Origin: an uncultured Bacteroidales bacterium
GTDB lineage: Bacteria > Bacteroidota > Bacteroidia > Bacteroidales > Bacteroidaceae
Direction of reading: 5' to 3'
DNA length: 64,000 nt
NCBI GenBank assembly: GCA_902779315.1
Contig: CACZBC010000017.1
Span: 1-64,000, forward strand
Shown here: one piece after another, positions 60,791 to 64,000 of the stretch
Position numbering within the stretch: position 1 is the first letter of the stretch
Layout of the letters: each line of letters begins with the position of its first letter
Notes under the pieces: model-generated
Told to the model about the DNA's origin: nothing
What the model saw: only the letters and a program-made list of their open reading frames with translations
Database searches by the model: none
Program-made: the position numbers and the translations under genes

Positions 60791-62488
60791 TTAATCTTCC
60801 ATCAACTTTCTGTATCGTATTCTTTTGGGCTCCTCAAGACCAAGTCGCTTGAGTTTGTTCGCTTCATAGTCAGTGTAGCTACCTTCGAAGTAGAAGACGC
60901 TGCCATCGCCCTCGTAGGCAAGGATATGCGTACAGATGCGGTCGAGGAACCAGCGGTCGTGGCTGATGACAACAGCACAGCCAGCAAAGTTCTCGAGGCC
61001 TTCCTCCAAGGCACGCAATGTGTTGACGTCGATGTCGTTGGTCGGCTCGTCGAGCAACAGCACGTTGCCTTCCTGTTTGAGTGCCATAGCAAGATGCAGA
61101 CGATTTCGTTCGCCACCCGACAACACCCCACATTTCTTTTCTTGGTCAGCGCCGCTGAAGTTAAAGCGGCTCAGGTATGCGCGGCAGTTGACGTCGCGTC
61201 CGCCCAAACGCATCAGCTCGTTGCCTTGGCTGATGACCTGATAGACAGACAACTCCGGTTTGATGTCCGCGTGGCTCTGGTCCACGTAAGAAATCTTGAC
61301 GGTTTCGCCCACCTCGAACGTGCCGGCATCGGGCTTCTCCAGTCCCATTATCATGCGGAAGAGGGTTGTCTTGCCTGCACCGTTCGGCCCGATTACACCT
61401 ACGATGCCACCTGGCGGCAGCATGAAATCAAGGTCTTTGATGAGTTGTTTCTCGCCGAAAGCCTTGCAGACGCCGTGTGCCTCGATGACTTTGTTGCCAA
61501 GGCGCGGTCCGTTGGGGATGAAGATTTCGAGCTTTTCCTCGCGCTCCTTCTGTTCTTCGTTGAGGAGCTTGTCGTAGCTGTTCAGACGCGCCTTTCCCTT
61601 TGCCTGACGTGCCTTGGGCGACATACGAACCCACTCGAGCTCGCGTTCCAACGTCTTGCGACGCTTGCTTGCCACCTTCTCTTCCTGTTCCATGCGCTTG
61701 GTCTTCTGCTCGAGCCACGAGGAGTAGTTACCTTGCCAGGGAATGCCTTCGCCACGGTCAAGTTCGAGAATCCAACCGGCCACATCGTCGAGGAAGTAAC
61801 GGTCGTGCGTCACGGCGATGACCGTGCCCTCGTATTGTGTCAGGTGTTGTTCGAGCCAGTCGATGCTTTCTGCATCCAAGTGGTTCGTCGGCTCGTCAAG
61901 CAGCAGTACATCCGGCTTCTGTAAAAGCAGGCGGCAGAGTGCTACACGACGACGTTCGCCGCCACTCAAAGTGTTGATAGGCTGGTCGGCAGGCGGACAA
62001 CGAAGCGCGTCCATTGCACGCTCCAGTTTGCTGTCCAAGTTCCATGCATCGGTGCTGTCAATGATGTCCTGCAATTCGCCTTGGCGAGCGAAAAGTTGGT
62101 TCATCTTGTCCTCGTCCTCATAGTACTCGGGCAGTCCAAACTTTTGGTTTATCTCCTCGTATTCTGCCAGAGCATCCACGATGTGCTGAACACCTTCCTT
62201 CACAACTTCGATGACCGTCTTGTCGTCATCAAGTTTGGGTTCCTGCTCGAGGTAGCCTACACTGTAACCAGGACTCCAAACTACGTTGCCCTGATATTGC
62301 TGCTCGATGCCGGCAATAATCTTGAGGAGCGTGGATTTGCCGGCACCGTTCATGCCGACGATGCCTATCTTGGCTCCATAGAAGAAGGACAGGTAGATGT
62401 TCTTGAGGACTTGTTTCTGGTTCTGCTGGATGACCTTGCTTACACCGACCATCGAGAAGATGATCTTCTTGTCGTCTGTCGTTGCCAT
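60791..62488 (-). CDS. ettA: ABC-F protein EttA (translational throttle)
   Basis: Start at MATTDDKKIIFSMVGVSKVIQQNQKQVLKNIYLSF (62488); 565 residues. Two ATPase domains: Walker A GMNGAGKST and GPNGAGKTT, signatures LSGGERRRVALCRLL and LSGGERNRLHLAMAL, Walker B LLLDEPTNHLDAES and LLLDEPTNDIDVNT, joined by the charged linker (KRMEQEEKVASKRRKTLERELEWVRMSPKARQAKGKARL) and carrying an EttA-like arm. Family knowledge: binds the ribosomal E site and gates initiation according to ADP/ATP. It starts 4 bp after the preceding gene. Confidence 0.95.
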   Translation of the reverse strand: MATTDDKKIIFSMVGVSKVIQQNQKQVLKNIYLSFFYGAKIGIVGMNGAGKSTLLKIIAGIEQQYQGNVVWSPGYSVGYLEQEPKLDDDKTVIEVVKEGVQHIVDALAEYEEINQKFGLPEYYEDEDKMNQLFARQGELQDIIDSTDAWNLDSKLERAMDALRCPPADQPINTLSGGERRRVALCRLLLQKPDVLLLDEPTNHLDAESIDWLEQHLTQYEGTVIAVTHDRYFLDDVAGWILELDRGEGIPWQGNYSSWLEQKTKRMEQEEKVASKRRKTLERELEWVRMSPKARQAKGKARLNSYDKLLNEEQKEREEKLEIFIPNGPRLGNKVIEAHGVCKAFGEKQLIKDLDFMLPPGGIVGVIGPNGAGKTTLFRMIMGLEKPDAGTFEVGETVKISYVDQSHADIKPELSVYQVISQGNELMRLGGRDVNCRAYLSRFNFSGADQEKKCGVLSGGERNRLHLAMALKQEGNVLLLDEPTNDIDVNTLRALEEGLENFAGCAVVISHDRWFLDRICTHILAYEGDGSVFYFEGSYTDYEANKLKRLGLEEPKRIRYRKLMED

Positions 62489-62492
62489 TCGT

Positions 62493-62897
62493 TTATTCCA
62501 GTTTGTCGTCACTCAGTTTCATGGCCTTGTATGCCTGCTGAGCTGTGATGACAGTCTTAAACTTTGCGTACCATTTGCGGTTCAGGGCAGGTTCCTTGTC
62601 TTCTTGCTTCTGCTTAGCCTCGAAGAGTTGGTCGCATTGTGCAGCGGTAAGCTTGTTGGCATCAATAGCGTCCTGCAATTCGTCTTTTAGCTTTTTGTAG
62701 GGGTCTTTCAGGTCGGAGAGTTCTTTGAGATAGGCGTCAAGCACAGGCTTGAACTTGGCCTGTACGTCTGGTTTGAGCCTGAGGTTCTTCAAGACATAAG
62801 CTACTCGAGCATCGCGTTTCTTGCCTGCTTGAGCAGAGGTTGGCAAAGTGACGGCCAGACAGAAAAACATGGCCGCAATGAGCATGAAATGTTTCAT
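62493..62897 (-). CDS. Small exported helical protein (Spy/CpxP-like)
   Basis: 134 residues with a signal peptide (MKHFMLIAAMFFCLAVTLPTSAQA). The mature part is highly helical and Lys-rich, with ALKNLRLKPDVQAKFKPVLDAYLKELSDLKDPYKKL and a LTxxQ-like element KLTAAQCDQLFEAKQKQ, as in Spy/CpxP periplasmic proteins. The match is by pattern only; a generic periplasmic helical protein is the alternative. It lies 4 bp upstream of ettA. Confidence 0.75.
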   Translation of the reverse strand: MKHFMLIAAMFFCLAVTLPTSAQAGKKRDARVAYVLKNLRLKPDVQAKFKPVLDAYLKELSDLKDPYKKLKDELQDAIDANKLTAAQCDQLFEAKQKQEDKEPALNRKWYAKFKTVITAQQAYKAMKLSDDKLE

Positions 62898-62929
62898 AGC
62901 AATGGTTGTTAAGTGGTGAAATATGGATA

Positions 62930-64000
62930 TTATTTGCCAATGAAGCGGCTGTAGATGACTTGCATCTTGATTGGATTTGCTTTTGTTCCACGGACAAGTT
63001 TAGTGCTGCAGAGACTCAAGTCTTGATTCACGGAAACCTGTGTAATGTAGCCGTAACTATCTGTTGCGGTGGCAATATTGACAGGAACGAGCACAACATG
63101 GTTCCAATCGGGATGAGCTGCTTCCCATTCTTCTTCTGTCATGCCTGTAGCCTTCATGTCAGCCTCTTTTTCGTGCTGACAATAAGAGATAAGACGACTG
63201 ATGTTTTCAAATGTGTAACAATTGAATATGTCGTAGAAGAAGGTGGTGTAGGATTGCTGTGAGTCGCTTACTTGGTGCTTCTCGAAGAACGATTCGAGGT
63301 TTTTTTTGCGCACAAGCAGGAGGTCTTTTGGAATGCCGAGAGCATAGTCGTCGTCCAGCGCATCCTCATCTTGGTTGTTGACGCGGGTCAGAGTAAATGT
63401 GGCACGGGTAATGCTGTCGTTCTCGTGTCCCTCGTATATCTCGTCGATAGGCAAGATGAGTTCAGTGCATATGCCGGCAGGGGTCTTGAGCATCGTATAT
63501 TCTTCGTTGTCGATGAGTGCCTCGAGGTTGGCGCTTTCGAACTGTGTGCACTGTATTACTTCAGGCGTAGCAGCAAAGCGACAGAGCGCGGACAGGGTGG
63601 AGTCGGGATACATTTCACTCTTGTAGCGGAAGTTGATATTCATCGTGCTGACTTCGAGGTTAAGCATAGTACCTGTGCCGCTGACTGTACGGAACAGGAA
63701 ACCTGCGCAGACGTTGCGGATGAAGGAGTAGGAGTCGCGGAAGGAGCTTGGGTTGTTGTAGAAAGTCTCCATGATGTTTTCTCCGTACTGGCGAGGCAGA
63801 ACGATGCGCACATTGTTTGAATAGGTTTTGCTGGCACGTTGTGCGTCGCTCATGATGTAGTCTGTTGCTGTGATGACTTTCGTTGCAATGGGGCCGTTGC
63901 TTTCGTCCACATACTGCCAGAGGTCAGTGTTGGTGTAGAAGGTCTCAGACTCTTTGAGCAACTTGTCGTCGTTCTTGCTGAGGGGCCAAACCTCAATTTT
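62930..64000 (-). CDS. DUF4270-family protein, C-terminal part (5' end outside window)
   Basis: The frame is open to the window edge (…KIEVWPLSKNDDKLLKESETFYTNTDLWQY), so the TTG at 63961 is probably not the start. 356 residues are visible. SNNVRIVLPRQYGENIMETFYNNPSSFRDSYSFIRNVCAGFLFRTVSGTGTMLNLEVSTMNINFRYKSE and the late TQVSVNQDLSLCSTKLVRGTKANPIKMQVIYSRFIGK fit DUF4270, a Bacteroidetes family of predicted outer-membrane or surface lipoproteins of unknown function. First visible gene of the five-gene run. Confidence 0.8.
   Translation of the reverse strand, partial: KIEVWPLSKNDDKLLKESETFYTNTDLWQYVDESNGPIATKVITATDYIMSDAQRASKTYSNNVRIVLPRQYGENIMETFYNNPSSFRDSYSFIRNVCAGFLFRTVSGTGTMLNLEVSTMNINFRYKSEMYPDSTLSALCRFAATPEVIQCTQFESANLEALIDNEEYTMLKTPAGICTELILPIDEIYEGHENDSITRATFTLTRVNNQDEDALDDDYALGIPKDLLLVRKKNLESFFEKHQVSDSQQSYTTFFYDIFNCYTFENISRLISYCQHEKEADMKATGMTEEEWEAAHPDWNHVVLVPVNIATATDSYGYITQVSVNQDLSLCSTKLVRGTKANPIKMQVIYSRFIGK

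Overview
The window looks like the chromosome of a Bacteroidales bacterium, most likely Prevotellaceae. The evidence is the type IX secretion (T9SS)/gliding operon porP-gldKLMN, secreted proteins with short Bacteroidales C-terminal tails of the 'YNxxGQ...GKKVxxK' kind, promoters of the Bacteroidetes type (TTTG, 19-21 bp, TAnnTTTG), almost no Shine-Dalgarno sequences, and DUF4270/DUF3737/DUF4965 families. Genus assignment is inference.

Layout. 1-658 is the end of groEL. 741-6830 (-) is the T9SS core operon; the signal peptide of its first gene, porP/sprF, is broken by one base. 7325-8017 (-) is a lipoprotein. 8212-10431 (+) is glyS plus an FKBP-like lipoprotein. 10451-15600 (-) is an aromatic amino acid operon: pheA, an aminotransferase, a pectate-lyase-fold gene, DAHP synthase-chorismate mutase and tyrA, headed by a 19-codon leader peptide with nine Phe/Tyr codons in ten and a terminator hairpin. 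15816-16769 (-) is a BASS transporter. 16900-19507 (+) holds an unknown protein, a GH25 lysozyme and two deoxynucleoside kinases. 20201-22495 (+) is a secreted GH130 enzyme. 22496-25356 (-) holds a FadL-like porin and a Trp/Tyr/Gly-rich secreted protein. 25729-26598 (+) is prmA. 26560-28997 (-) is an aminotransferase plus a LolC/E-type permease. 29368-32050 (+) is an AraC regulator and a broken TonB receptor.

32227-49661 (-) is one long run of six genes, probably one ~17 kb operon: GH127 enzyme, DUF4965/glutaminase-like protein, GPH sugar symporter, cytoplasmic GH43, a 3239-residue surface protein and a lipoprotein. It looks like a pentose-glycan utilisation locus without SusC/SusD. Upstream, 49957-53700 (-) is a 1247-residue T9SS-type protein sharing a carbohydrate-binding-like module with the DUF4965 protein. 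The right end has an MBL-fold hydrolase, tRNA-Lys(CUU), aspS and a Na/Pi cotransporter (+), then a five-gene (-) run: DUF4270, Spy-like protein, EttA, DUF3737 and MATE.

Two signals stand out beyond the genes. (1) A Phe/Tyr transcription-attenuation leader sits in front of the aromatic operon. (2) A family of tandem 22-bp repeats occurs as seven arrays of 4-6 units, always intergenic and usually 35-120 bp upstream of a recognisable promoter. It has two core variants (ACTAGT and CACGTG). A pair of inverted GC-rich REP-like elements also surrounds the fadL start, and one copy encodes part of its signal peptide.
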